A DNA stretch of 34,595 nt, from contig QKYT01000077.1 in NCBI GenBank assembly GCA_003550305.1, forward strand, positions 38,363-72,957, given 5' to 3'. The notes under the pieces were generated by a model. It was given only the letters and a program-made list of their open reading frames with translations. It was not told the origin of the DNA and searched no databases. A program made the translations under genes and the position numbers. The DNA is from Glomus cerebriforme. Taxonomy: Eukaryota; Glomeromycota; Glomeromycetes; Glomerales; Glomeraceae. Positions 23,566-33,671 of this stretch are shown piece after piece. Every line of letters starts with the position of its first letter. Positions within the stretch are counted from its first letter, which is position 1.

Positions 23566-25171
23566 TAATTATTATCTGGTTTGTCCTTTTTCTTTATTTT
23601 ATTTCTTTCTACTGTATTTTTAGCTAGTAATTTTTTAGCTGGTAAACTATCTACAGCAAATTTACTAATAGTTTTGCAATACCCAAAAAACTTAGGTTTG
23701 TCTTTCAGAAGTGAAATTAATATGATTTTTAAGATTTATAACATGATATTATATAAAACATTAGTTAAGAGTAATGATTTTTTATATATATACTATAATA
23801 AAAAATATCTTAAATTCCAGCATCATGTTAATTATGCTTGAAAGCTCATTTAATTGATTTGCAGTATTAGGAATAGTAAAGCTATTAATCTGGTCAACTA
23901 GATAAAGACCATTTACCCAATAAGTAAAATATATGAAAAAGTCTCTCTCTAAGTAAGAGGAGGATCAGAAATGATGTCATTTAGTTTTTGAGATTTTGAG
24001 ACCCTCCTCCCCCCTGTCATTATCTATTTTAGGAAATTTAAAATTATAATATAATTTTGACCAGAATTAAATATATTATTAATTACTAAAAATGGAAAGT
24101 CATCCTGGCCTGACCCCTCCCCCCCTAGAAAATGATGTCATTTCTGACCCTTCTCTAAAAGTGATATATGTGATGCTTCCATAAATTTATGAAGGTTAGC
24201 ATTATAATAAAATGAATAACTTATCAATATAATTTCCTTACAATGAAGTAACCACTAGCTGGATCCAATGAAGTGGCCAATCTCTTTGAAATATATTGTA
24301 TATTCTGTTCTTTCTTTTGCAAACGGATTTTCTTTATTACTAGTGATATTTTACTAATATCTGATTCGAATCCAATTGTATGTTTTCGATAGCTTTGTCA
24401 TATTTAGCTAAGAGATTCTTTATATTTTCTGGTATTACTACTGAAAAAGAGCTAGTTATTTTTGCTTCTACCTAAAGAAAAATTATTGTAAATATCATCA
24501 TTTCCTTGGTTGTATTGCTAATAAAAAAATTACGAACCATTTGCCAGTCAATGTTCAGATGTTATCCATTCCTGAATTGTCAGAATAATCTTTACGGAAT
24601 CTTGTTTATTATCTTCGGGTAAAAAAATTATTTTGTATCTTGCGATACCTTCACCATATTTCAGAAGTTTTTCAACAATGACTTTCTATGATGTTGGAAG
24701 ATAAATTGATGAACATAAAACTTCATGGATCAGCTTCAATAGAAGATTTATTGGGTTCCTCATCCAAAAGTCCGATATCATCATTGGATACTGTGTGCTT
24801 GCTAGGAAGATGAGGCTCTTCTTGATCATTTGCCTAAACAGGTATGTGTTATTGCGCATATCAAAAAAAAGCTATCAAAGACATAGTTGCGAACTAGAAC
24901 GTAATTACCTCTTGGTTCCAAGGGGACATAGAAGCGCTTAATGAATATATCTGATGGGGAGGGGTGCGTGGTTGAACTTGAGAGGGACGAGCCTAAAAAC
25001 AAGATAATTATAACCTTTAAACATCATATTCATGGATTACTTGGTAACATGTGACAATCTCACCTTTTTTGTCAAAGTAGCAACTCCTTCATCATTCGCA
25101 TCGCGATGATGTTTCATGCAACGGTTGTCATTATATGTCAATGTCGCGTCACTTCCGGTTGCAAGTTTGAT
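23566..25171 (-). pseudogene. multi-exon decayed gene of unknown family, interrupted by a MITE
   Basis: Three minus-strand exons keep phase 0 across proper GT-AG introns. They are 25171-25064 (includes MKHHRDANDEGVATLTKK from an ATG at 25117), 24992-24909 (ARPSQVQPRTPPHQIYS) and 24833-24723 (ANDQEEPHLPSKHTVSN). From the ATG at 25117 these alone give an 82-aa ORF ending in TGA at 24723. Past this stop the coding signal continues in another frame. IHEVLCSSIYLPTS precedes a TAG, then VIVEKLLKYGEGIARYKIIF, a TGA, and after an acceptor at 24472 VEAKITSSFSVVIPENIKN, a frameshift, and KRLATSLDPASGYFIVRK. Beyond the MITE it resumes with TYWVNGLYLVDQINSF (about 23930) and SKFAVDSLPAKKLLAKNTVE, ending at a stop near 23566. 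No known domain is recognised. The region upstream, to about 25565, may hold a further exon fragment (DRKKVLDSIKKVEELLHL). Confidence 0.55.
23955..24157. mobile_element. MITE inserted in the decayed gene
   Basis: The inverted termini are AAGAGGAGGATCAGAAATG followed by ATGTCATTT on the left, and in reverse complement TAGAGAAGGGTCAGAAATG followed by ACATCATTT on the right. The body is about 200 bp, with C-runs (CCTCCTCCCCCC; CCCCTCCCCCCC) unusual for this AT-rich DNA. It has no coding capacity. It separates readable parts of the same minus-strand relic gene, so it inserted into that gene, perhaps in an intron. The target duplication is unclear. Confidence 0.8.
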
Positions 25172-25282
25172 TTATCTAATCCAGTTCTTGGCAAAAAAAA
25201 AAAAATACAGAATTAGCAACATGAATCATTACACAATAATGACAATATCAATATAGAAAAAAATAAGCGATCATCCTTGTTA

Positions 25283-25382
25283 GACGAGGAGTCCCAGCTT
25301 GCGCAGCGTCGAACGAGGAGTTCATCACTGGAGACGAAGAGTCCCAGCTTGCGCTTAGCGTCGAACGAGGAGTTCATAACTG
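25283..25382. repeat. GC-rich 50-bp tandem duplication
   Basis: Two units, 25283-25330 and 25333-25382, share AGTCCCAGCTTGCGC, then AGCGTCGAACGAGGAGTTCAT. They differ by a 2-base insertion and a few substitutions. GC content is far above the surrounding DNA. On the minus strand a 54-codon ORF begins at 25377 (MNSSFDAKRKLGLFVSS) and each unit can supply an MNSSFDA start. It may be a duplicated 5' exon of the relic gene just downstream, or sequence of other origin. Confidence 0.8.
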
Positions 25383-25574
25383 TTCAGATTAACCTCTTAA
25401 TGCCTATCCTATTAACATATTTAACATATACAGTACCTTCCAAACGTCGAGGATTTCTCGAGCTTTTTTCTTTTTCATTGTATCAAATGAAGTAATTCTT
25501 CCACTTTTTTTATGCTGTCCAGAACTTTTTTCCGATCATTTTGTTTCGTTTTCGAACGATAATATTCTACAATA

Positions 25575-25922
25575 CAGTCAGACCTCCATATAGTCACCTA
25601 ATCGGTTCCCTCAAAATCGGTGATTGTATAGAGGTATTGAAATTAAAAATTTCTTTCTCTTTTATTCTTTTATTTATAAAATTTGTACGTTTTATATCAA
25701 TAAAGTTATGATGTATCTTATGCTTTACATTTGCAACTGCCTCGTGCATAATTACATCATGCATCTCGTCAACATTCTAATGAGTCATTTTATTAATAAA
25801 AAAATTATAATAAATATGTAAAATTATGATTTTTTTACGGTGATTATGTAAAAATTTATTAATAATAATACTTATAAAGAATTGTGACTATATAGGAGAT
25901 AACTATATAAGAGATCTGACTA
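25575..25922. mobile_element. pogo-like MITE, TA-flanked
   Basis: The left end CAGTCAGACCTCCATATAGT and the right end, in reverse complement TAGTCAGATCTCTTATATAGT, are inverted repeats flanked by TA on both sides (25573-25574, 25923-25924). TA flanks with CAGT-type ends are typical of the Tc1/mariner superfamily, and the CAGTCAGACCTC start resembles pogo/Tigger ends. Most mismatches between the ends are C/T. A sub-terminal inverted pair (CCTCCATATAGTCACC against GGTGATTGTATAGAGG) lies within the first 65 bp. The 348-bp body has no coding potential; small open frames in it are chance. Confidence 0.8.
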
Positions 25923-26708
25923 TATTTGTGCATGTCCAGTTTCTGATTGCAGTCTTCATTAAAAGCTTTGAGAGTAAATAGGATAGCGAATAATCGTATA
26001 TCACAATAATGAATATTCGTTAAAAAATTTTTAAAGTGATAATGATTAGATCACAGCCAAATTAAAACTTTTATTAATAATCTATTATTTTATTTATTTA
26101 TTTTTTTTTTTTTTTGATTATTAACAAAAATCATCCCCCCCAATTACACTTATTCAAAAGATTTGCATTGTCCGTACTTTAAAATCATTACTTAATCTCT
26201 AACTCATCAAAAAAAAGTTTCGGAAAGAAAAATGAAATAATTATTTTTTTAAGAAAAAACGTTCATGGTGTTGTAAATGAAAATAAAAAAACAGAAAAAA
26301 TTAAAAGAGAAGAAAAAAGAATTATAGTCCTAATAATTACAATGCTAAAATTCTCTTAAAAATAATAAAAAAATTAAGATAAATTAAATATACATTTGAT
26401 AGAAATATAAAATATACATCCCTTATATAAATCAATTTGAAAAAAAAAATTTACAATGAGCTAAATATCGTATTGTTTATCTAAGGGACAACATCAATAT
26501 CTTTTATGAATTTAATTGGACAAAAAAAAACACTATAGATGCTATATATTTTTAAAAAAGGTAAAGAAATAATAAAGTCCAAAATTGTATATATATAAAC
26601 TTGTCTAGAATTTACATCTCAATATATAAAAGTCCTTGTGAAAAAAAAAATTTTAAAAAGTTCAAAATTTTTGTTTGAATTCATATAAATCTGTCGTCTA
26701 ATCCTAAT
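25923..26708. other. intergenic, 3' flank of ASE1
   Basis: AT-rich DNA between the pogo-like MITE and the ASE1 stop codon, with A and T homopolymers. It should contain the ASE1 3' untranslated region. I see no ORF with coding character and no clear single polyadenylation signal to prefer. Confidence 0.6.
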
Positions 26709-29700
26709 TTAATGTCCACCATCAATTATCATTGACATTCTTTTCGTTGCTTGTTTCTTTAACATAGCTGCAGGTTCATCAGACATAACAATTGTACTTC
26801 TTGGTCTGGGTTTAGCTGGGGCTGTATTTGACCTTCTGGTTACAGTAGGTCGAGGACTAGATGGAATTGATGATTTTGTTGTTGATTTTGTTGTTGATTT
26901 AATATTTGATTTGCTTTGAACTTCAACTGATGGCTGCATTTTAATCTTTGTTGGTACACCCAATCTTCCATTAACAACATATGATATTTGTGATGGCTCA
27001 GGTGTAGTTGGTGTAGAAACAGATGAAACAGATGAAGATTCACTTGAAGAACTAGATACGCTATCACTTCGTGTAATATTGTCATTGTTATTATCACCAA
27101 GATATAGTGATTGTCGGCGTGAAGATTTACCCGATTTATCTTCAACAGACTTATTATTTGATTTATTAGAAGATTTTGTTCCATTTGTTTTATTAGTAGT
27201 AGAGTTTGACACATATAACGATGTTCTTCGTGAATTTGTAGATTTATTGTCTGTCGATTTTGTTCGAGGAGTTGGAATAGTAGGTGATGTTGATTCCACT
27301 GGACTTGACAAGTACATGCTACTTCGTCTTCGTGTTGCTGTAATTTCTGATCTAGCTGGAGAAACTGCACGTGATGAAGCGACAGAGCGTGCAGGTGAAA
27401 CAGACCGACTAGGTGGAAATGCTTGACTATTCCTTCGTGATCTAGGTTGTGACCCAAATCCAGAAGGTGATGTTGCCCTACTGATAGACATTCTAGGAAC
27501 TTGACTATTTCTACGCGATCGTGTTCCATTTGATGTGGGAGAAACTGGTCGACTTGGTGCCATTGATTTTCGTTTGGAAGCATCTCCATTCACAGAAAAT
27601 GTTGGTGAAACTGGTCGACTTGCCGATATTCTTGGAGTTGCTTGGCTATCTCTACGTTTAGCTGAATTCCTTGGATTTTCTTTCTCTTTATCTTCTTTCT
27701 TACCAGCACCTTGTTCAAAACCAAAGAACATTTGGTTTACAATACGTTCTGAAATTTCCGATTGCTATAATAGAAAATACGAAAATTATTAACTTTAAAT
27801 ATAAAAAATTTAATTTAAAAATTCACTCCTTACCAAGGTATCCAAGTAACGTTTACTTTCGTGCATAAAAGGTTTTCGTTCGGCTATTATAAACAAATAT
27901 TTAAGAGAAGTCACAAAAAAAAAACCAAAAACAGCTGTTTTCATTAATTGAACTTACCTTCTTCATATGCAAGACAAGCATTGATCAATTGATCTTCTAT
28001 TTTTACTAAATTGGGCCAGCATGATTTACGCCATTTCTCCTCTTCCAATAAACGGAATGAAGGTTGGAAGAGACGACGTGGATCTGAAGCTGTTTTCTCA
28101 AATAGAATCATTTTCTTAGAGAAAAAAATAAATAAATTAATTAATAATATATATACAATGAATTTAAATCAATGATAATATATATACCTCAATCAAAGCA
28201 CGTCTTTCCAACATCAATCTATATATCTTGGCACATTTGACGTAAAGATCTTGTAGACGATCAACTTCTTGAGCAAGTAATTCATAAACTTCTTCAGCGG
28301 ATACGACTAAAAAAAAATCAAATCAAATAATAATGATTAAAGTCGAGTGACAATAAGTTTTGATCAAGTCCTCTTTTAAAATTTTATTTAACTTACGTGC
28401 ACGTAAATTGAAAAAGAATTCATCACGTTCATATTGAGGAACCAAACATTTATCCCAGAGTTCACCCAATTGTACAGTATATTCTTCAATAGCTTTTTGA
28501 ATAATAGCACGCATGATTTCTCGAAGTCGTTCAAATTCGGCTTCCAACTAAAAAAAAAAAAAATAGAAATGATTCGAATAAATATATTTTTTTTTTTTAA
28601 AAAATAAAAAGTTGGGTATAAATATTTTTTTACCTTGTCTAAATATTCTTGATCTAGTGAATCGATCAATTCAATTCTATCTGCTTCAGGAATATTCAAT
28701 TCATCATAAAGATTCTTGATGCTTTGTTGAATCATAGTCAACTTGCCTCTACGTTCTTCATAAACTTTTCCTAAATCAATCAATTTATTCTTTAAGATTT
28801 CTAGATGTTCAGATTTTAATTTTAATCCTTCAGGAAGTTGTGGTGTATAATAAACAAATCCTTGTAATTCTAAATCTAATTCTGATTTTTGCTCTGATTC
28901 ATTATCATTGCTATTTTCATTGTCCTTATTTTGATTATTTTGTTCATTTTGTAATAACGTTTCATAAAGTTCCTTTGGATTAGATTTGTCTAAAAATATC
29001 TGAGATAAAGCTTTATCTATTTCATCTTGTGGTTTATAGTTAAGTTTCTCCCAATAATAATGAAGCTTAATAGCTGAATTTTCAAATGATCCACGTAAAC
29101 CAACCTATAAAGTTATATAATTATATAAGTTGTCATATTATTATTTATAAGTTTAATCAAATTCTAAAATAAAATTAATTAAATTAGATACTTTACCACA
29201 ACACGAGAATATTCATCATATCTACACCATAACTATTAAAAGAAATTTTTTAAAAAAAATAAATTTAATTAATAAAGAATTTAATTAAAATTATAAAATT
29301 TTTTTTTTTTAAAAAATAAAATTATACAAACCGGACGAACTACAGCAGTGCTTAAATCGGTTTCGAAATTCTATAAAAAATAATAATAATTATAATAATA
29401 TATTTATAAATTAAATATAATTTATATAAATAAGATTTTATTTCAAAAAAAATCAAAAATTACCTCTACTGATGGAACAATATAATCGACATCAAGTTCT
29501 AGAACAAAGGTATTAAGTCCGACCAACCACTTATTAACATTAAGTCTCGTGACTTCATATTCCTAAAAGAGGTTAGATCCAAAACAAACCGTCATAATGT
29601 TAGTTCGAACATTGTTTGAATCGACTCGGAGAATAATAACAAATCTTCCCCTGAATTTTTGTTTACAAACCTCTTTTAACGCATCTCGGATAATCACAAG

Positions 29701-30192
29701 CTTGTCACGCGTGGTATTATTAACTTCATAACTTAATAAAGCAGCTTGATCAATTATTGTATCAACTCTTCGACCAAATATGTGACAATATTCTTCAATT
29801 TCAGACTAATAAAAGTATTTTTTTTTCGAAAAAGGATTCCGAGAATTAATTAGTCAAAAGATTATATATAGATATATATAAAATTTAGGAAATGTTTAAC
29901 TACATACAAACATATCTTCTATTTCAGCAGCAAGAGTTGACTTCCATAGGATTTGTTCTTGTATAAGTTTATCAAACTCTGTCAACACCCCCTAATATAT
30001 AAGTTTCAAAGGAATAATTAGAACATAATACTGATGGAACGCGAAGAAAATAACTACCATTTTACTTACCTGTAATTTCTCTCGCGCCCACTCTCCGTGA
30101 TCTGAATAGTCTCTACCCGAGGCTTCATTTGCAACACGGTACTCTTGCCATAATGACTTTAGTTGGTCTACTTTGAAATAAAGAGCGTCCAT
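26709..30192 (-). CDS. ASE1: MAP65/Ase1/PRC1 microtubule-bundling protein
   Basis: Ase1/PRC1 proteins dimerise and crosslink antiparallel microtubules in the anaphase spindle midzone. Twelve exons keep phase: 30192-30070, 29991-29908, 29805-29671, 29562-29464, 29370-29332, 29232-29197, 29104-28634, 28547-28397, 28306-28188, 28114-27958, 27883-27834 and 27764-26709. The product is 839 aa. Residues 1-330 form the coiled dimerisation/rod part, with an Asn/Gln/Glu-rich insertion at about 223-247 inside exon 7. Residues about 330-490 match the spectrin-like microtubule-binding domain: LGELWDKC, then LFEKTASDPRRLF (423-435, the family's FE-KASDP-RF motif), then FMHESKRYLDTL. Residues about 505-839 are a basic, Ser/Pro-rich, disordered tail with a KEN box at 516-518 and five SR-x-x-SP motifs. 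CDK control and APC/C turnover are known for Ase1 and fit these sites. The start at 30192 is the only in-frame ATG near the N-terminus; a further upstream exon cannot be excluded. Confidence 0.93.
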
Positions 30193-32680
30193 ATTGCTTT
30201 AATATACGTATACGTATATATATGTAATGTGTATTTTTTTTTCTTTATATTTTTTATTTAGAAAATATGGGTTTTGAGGCCCGTAGTTTTCTAATTGTTC
30301 TATAAAATTTACTTGACAAAGTAGACAAATATAGTTGTCTATGATGAAAGTTGATAAGTCTAAAAGGGAAAGAGAAAAAAAAAAATATATAAAAATAAAG
30401 AGACTTTTAAGAGAGAAAGAGAGTTGATTACAAGAACAAAATTAATTATAAATAAAATTTGACGATGATGATGATTGTTTTAAGAAAAAAAAAAAAGATT
30501 GTAAACAATATATATTTTTTTTCTTAAGTATAAAATTTAGAGTAAGGAATGTACAATACTAAAAAAAAAAATAAAATAAAATAAAAAGGAAAATGATATT
30601 CAGTAATGGAATTATACGTGAAAAGAAAAAGAATAATTAAATTTATTTGGTTTCAAACCTTAAAACCAAAATTCCAAGAGGTTATGTTTAACAAGGGAAC
30701 ACAAGATTAACGAATAAGGAGAATTTGTTTGGAAATTTTTTCGTTACAAGACCTGCAGCCGTCAAATTTTTTTTAAAAAAATGTAAAACACGGTGTATTT
30801 TATTTATAATATCCCGAACATATAAAACCAGTGGACGTGTGAAATCTTTTAAATAGTTTACTTTTCAAGACTAGATTCAGATGTAAATCGTGTGATTTCG
30901 AAATCTATACAATCAATAAAAATAGAAGGGATATTGATGATATCCTTATGATAAAATACAAATTTCAAACTAAACCGAAAATTAAAAATACTGTGTGGCT
31001 TTTTTTACTTTTTAATTTTACCATTAAAAGTCAAAATTAGAAAAAAAAAAAGAAAAATTCTTCAGTGTTTCGAGATAATTTTTTTTTTTTGGTTTGTTTA
31101 TTTGTTTTATTTTTTTTTTGTTGGGGATAAGATTGTTAGAAGAAGAAGAAGAAGAAGAAACTACGCCACAAATAAATACTCATTTCAAGATTTTTTTTCA
31201 ACTTGAGAGAGAGAAAGAGAGATTATTTTTTTTTAAAAAAAAAACGGATTTCGGAGCAGATTAATTATATAATACTGATAATAATAATTAAATTAATTAA
31301 TATAATAATTGCAGTTTGATAGACTTTATTGGATAAATTGATGGGGCCCGAATGACCCGAATTCAATTGGTACGATTTAAAATTTTATCTGCAAATACTT
31401 TAAAACATCATAATTTCGGAAGATAAAGGAAAATAATACATCACATACATAGAAGCTAGGCAATTTTACTTAATGTAACCGATGCGGTCATCGTTATGAT
31501 GGCATTTACTAACTCCGAAATCACCATACTATATCCTTTTCAAGAAAGCCATGCTGTAAATGCTGCAAATGAGTGCATGCACATAACTTTATTGCCAAGT
31601 TTATAAATATCTAAAGATATAAGTTATATAAAAAAAAGTTTATTATTGGACTTTTTACCAATATTACCAATACCAATAATCTTCCGAAATAGAAATCAAT
31701 GTACGCCTTGGTAGCTGGTACCACCCTATTCTGTTCCACAAGTGGACTGAGCTTCATTTTTTTTTACGTGGCAATACGTAACATCGGACACTTTAACGCA
31801 CGGTTGTGCCGTTGTAGGTTTAGTGGACATTGTTTGTTACCACATGTCGAAACCTAAATTATGTTGTACAATTAAAAGATTATTTTGGTTCATATAAAAA
31901 ATTTTTAATTATCCTAAAAATGTATCTATAAACCTGACTTTTAAGGGAATCTGTAAAAGAACCTAATAAAAACGGGAAATTTTTGTATTTGTCAAGTTAA
32001 AAAAAAGGGGGGAGAGAGGAAAGAAAACCTTTTGATTAAACTAAAATAATTCTCGCTTTACCTTAAATAAAGAAATTATGTTCAAACAGGAGGTCATAAA
32101 TAAATAAATAAATTAAGAGTTCTCCGGATTACTACCTGAAACATGTAAACCAAGAGAAGATAGATTAAATAAAGGTTACAATGAATAAAATCTGATCCTA
32201 AAGGAAAAGGAAAATATTTTTAAACTCCATTGTAAAATTAATTTGCTTTTATTGACTATGATCGACAAAAATATCTATAGAATTCATTATTTACATTGTA
32301 AGTATAATTAAATTATTTGATTGATAAAAAAAACCTGTTTATGAAGCTATTTATAATTACATTTTTTGAACAAATTTTACTGCGTCATAATAATTTAGCC
32401 TATGTATTTATTATATATAAGCTTGAAATTTTATCATTGCAAAAAGATTATCCAAATTATCCAAATTAAAATCTGGTATTACAAATCTATGTATTAAATT
32501 TGGTATTGGCGGTATGAGACTAGAATTTATAAATTTATAGAATTAATAAGCATGATTTTAAAGAAATTTTTATATTTGTCATATGGAGAAATGACGTAAC
32601 GCGTTAAAGCTTATTTAGGAAATCCCTATACAATTGTATAAATTGTATCAAACCAAATTAGTTTTCATGAAAAATATAAA
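30193..32680. promoter_or_regulatory. divergent intergenic region between ASE1 and the GST gene
   Basis: About 2.5 kb shared upstream region. It contains a palindromic ATACGTATACGTAT stretch just upstream of ASE1 (about 30205-30220), a (GAA)n run at 31139-31159, GA-rich runs near 31205-31222, and many homopolymers. A block at 31690-31860 is somewhat GC-richer and includes an imperfect hairpin (AGGTTT...GACAT / ATGTC...AAACCT, about 31815-31857). No ORF with coding character is seen. Confidence 0.6.
32592..32606. promoter_or_regulatory. CRE-like site overlapping an ACGCGT palindrome
   Basis: TGACGTAA (32592-32599) overlaps the perfect palindrome TAACGCGTTA (32597-32606) about 75-90 bases upstream of the GST start. 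TGACGTAA is a binding core for ATF/CREB and Yap-type bZIP factors, which commonly drive oxidative-stress genes including glutathione transferases. ACGCGT is the MluI-type box bound by MBF in yeasts. Use at this locus is an inference. A TATAAA at 32637-32642, 39 bases before the ATG, may be the core promoter. Confidence 0.4.
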
Positions 32681-33671
32681 ATGAAGAATTTTGGTCGGTT
32701 TATTACAAAGTCATCAGTGTTAAATAATTGGATAAATTCTATCAATCAATTTAATAATTTACAAAGAAAATTTTATTCTTTGAAGATGTCTAATGATATT
32801 CAAGCTTATCTTTGGCCAACTCCAAATGGTAAAATAATTGTTCTTTTTTTATTCCTTTAATATTTTATTTATTTTATTTTTAAACTTATTTTTCGATAAA
32901 AGGTAAAAAAATCTATGTGGCGCTTGAAGAACTTAATATTCCTTATGATCTTCATTTGGTCAACATTGGCAAAGATGAACAATTCACTCCAGAATTCTTA
33001 AAGATTTCCCCTAATAATAAAATTCCTGCAATAGTTGATCAAAATCCTCCACCGGAATTTGGTGAAGGTCATCTTTCTATATTTGAAAGTGCTGCAATTC
33101 TTCAATATTTAGCCGATTATAAGAAAGGTAAAGGTGCTCCAGATTTATATCCTAAAAATCCTCGTGAGAGAGTTAAAGTCAATGAATGGTTATATTGGCA
33201 AATTGCTGGACTTGGTCCTATGATGGGACAATTAAATCATTTCTCTTCTAAAAACATTGATTATGCAAAAGAACGGTAAGTTGGATTTTTTTTTTTTATC
33301 AAGATTTTTTATGGAATTGACTAATTATTGTTAAAATAAAAGTTACTCGAAAGAAGTTGATCGATTATTTGGAGTTATGAATAAACGTCTTGGAGAATAT
33401 GAGTATCTTGCTGGTGATAATTATACAATTGGTTAGTATAACTGATAATGTTTTACTATATTTTACTTGTATACAGTAAATATATAAACTAATCATTTTT
33501 ATATTTTTATTTTTATAATAAACAGCCGATATAGCATCATACACTTGGTTATTAAATGATAATAAGTTAAAAGCAACTGATACACCTTATCAAAACATAA
33601 AAGCATGGATTGAACGTATTTCAGCGAGACCTGCTGTTAAGAAAGCAATAGAAGCAGCAAAAGCAAAATGA
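32681..33671 (+). CDS. glutathione S-transferase, YfcG/Ure2-like, possible mitochondrial form
   Basis: Glutathione transferases of this class use glutathione for disulphide-bond reduction, peroxide reduction or conjugation. Four exons, 32681-32828, 32903-33275, 33343-33431 and 33526-33671, join in phase through GT-AG introns of 74, 67 and 94 bases to give 251 aa. The thioredoxin-like half starts near residue 40: TPNGKKIYVALEEL (47-60), with the Thr/Asn pair typical of the Ure2/YfcG group, NKIPAIVD (88-95) with the cis-Pro at 91, and the glutathione-binding ES of FESAAILQYL (111-112). The all-helical half carries WQIAGLGPMMGQLNHF, a signature of this group, and ends YLAGDNYTIADIASYTWL. Residues 1-35 are basic, hydroxyl-rich and lack acidic residues, with RKFYS near 29-33, as in a cleavable mitochondrial presequence. 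A second ATG at codon 36 could start a cytosolic form. AATAAA at 33755-33760 may be the polyadenylation signal. Confidence 0.93.

Noticed and set aside
23581..23841. Plus-strand 86-codon ORF with hydrophobic start
   Set aside because: Antisense to the clearly more protein-like minus-strand segment ending SKFAVDSLPAKKLLAK; taken as a shadow.
25277..25495. Plus-strand 72-codon ORF (DEESQLAQRRTRSSS...)
   Set aside because: Arises from the GC-rich tandem duplication, lacks an ATG-led context with introns or a promoter, and its second half has chance composition.
27079..27426. Plus-strand ORFs opposite the ASE1 tail
   Set aside because: Antisense shadows of the Ser/Arg-rich repeat coding region.
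26840..27589. Minus-strand 249-codon ORF rich in His, Leu and Gln
   Set aside because: Alternate frame of the last ASE1 exon, open only because of the low-complexity Ser/Arg/Pro coding sequence.
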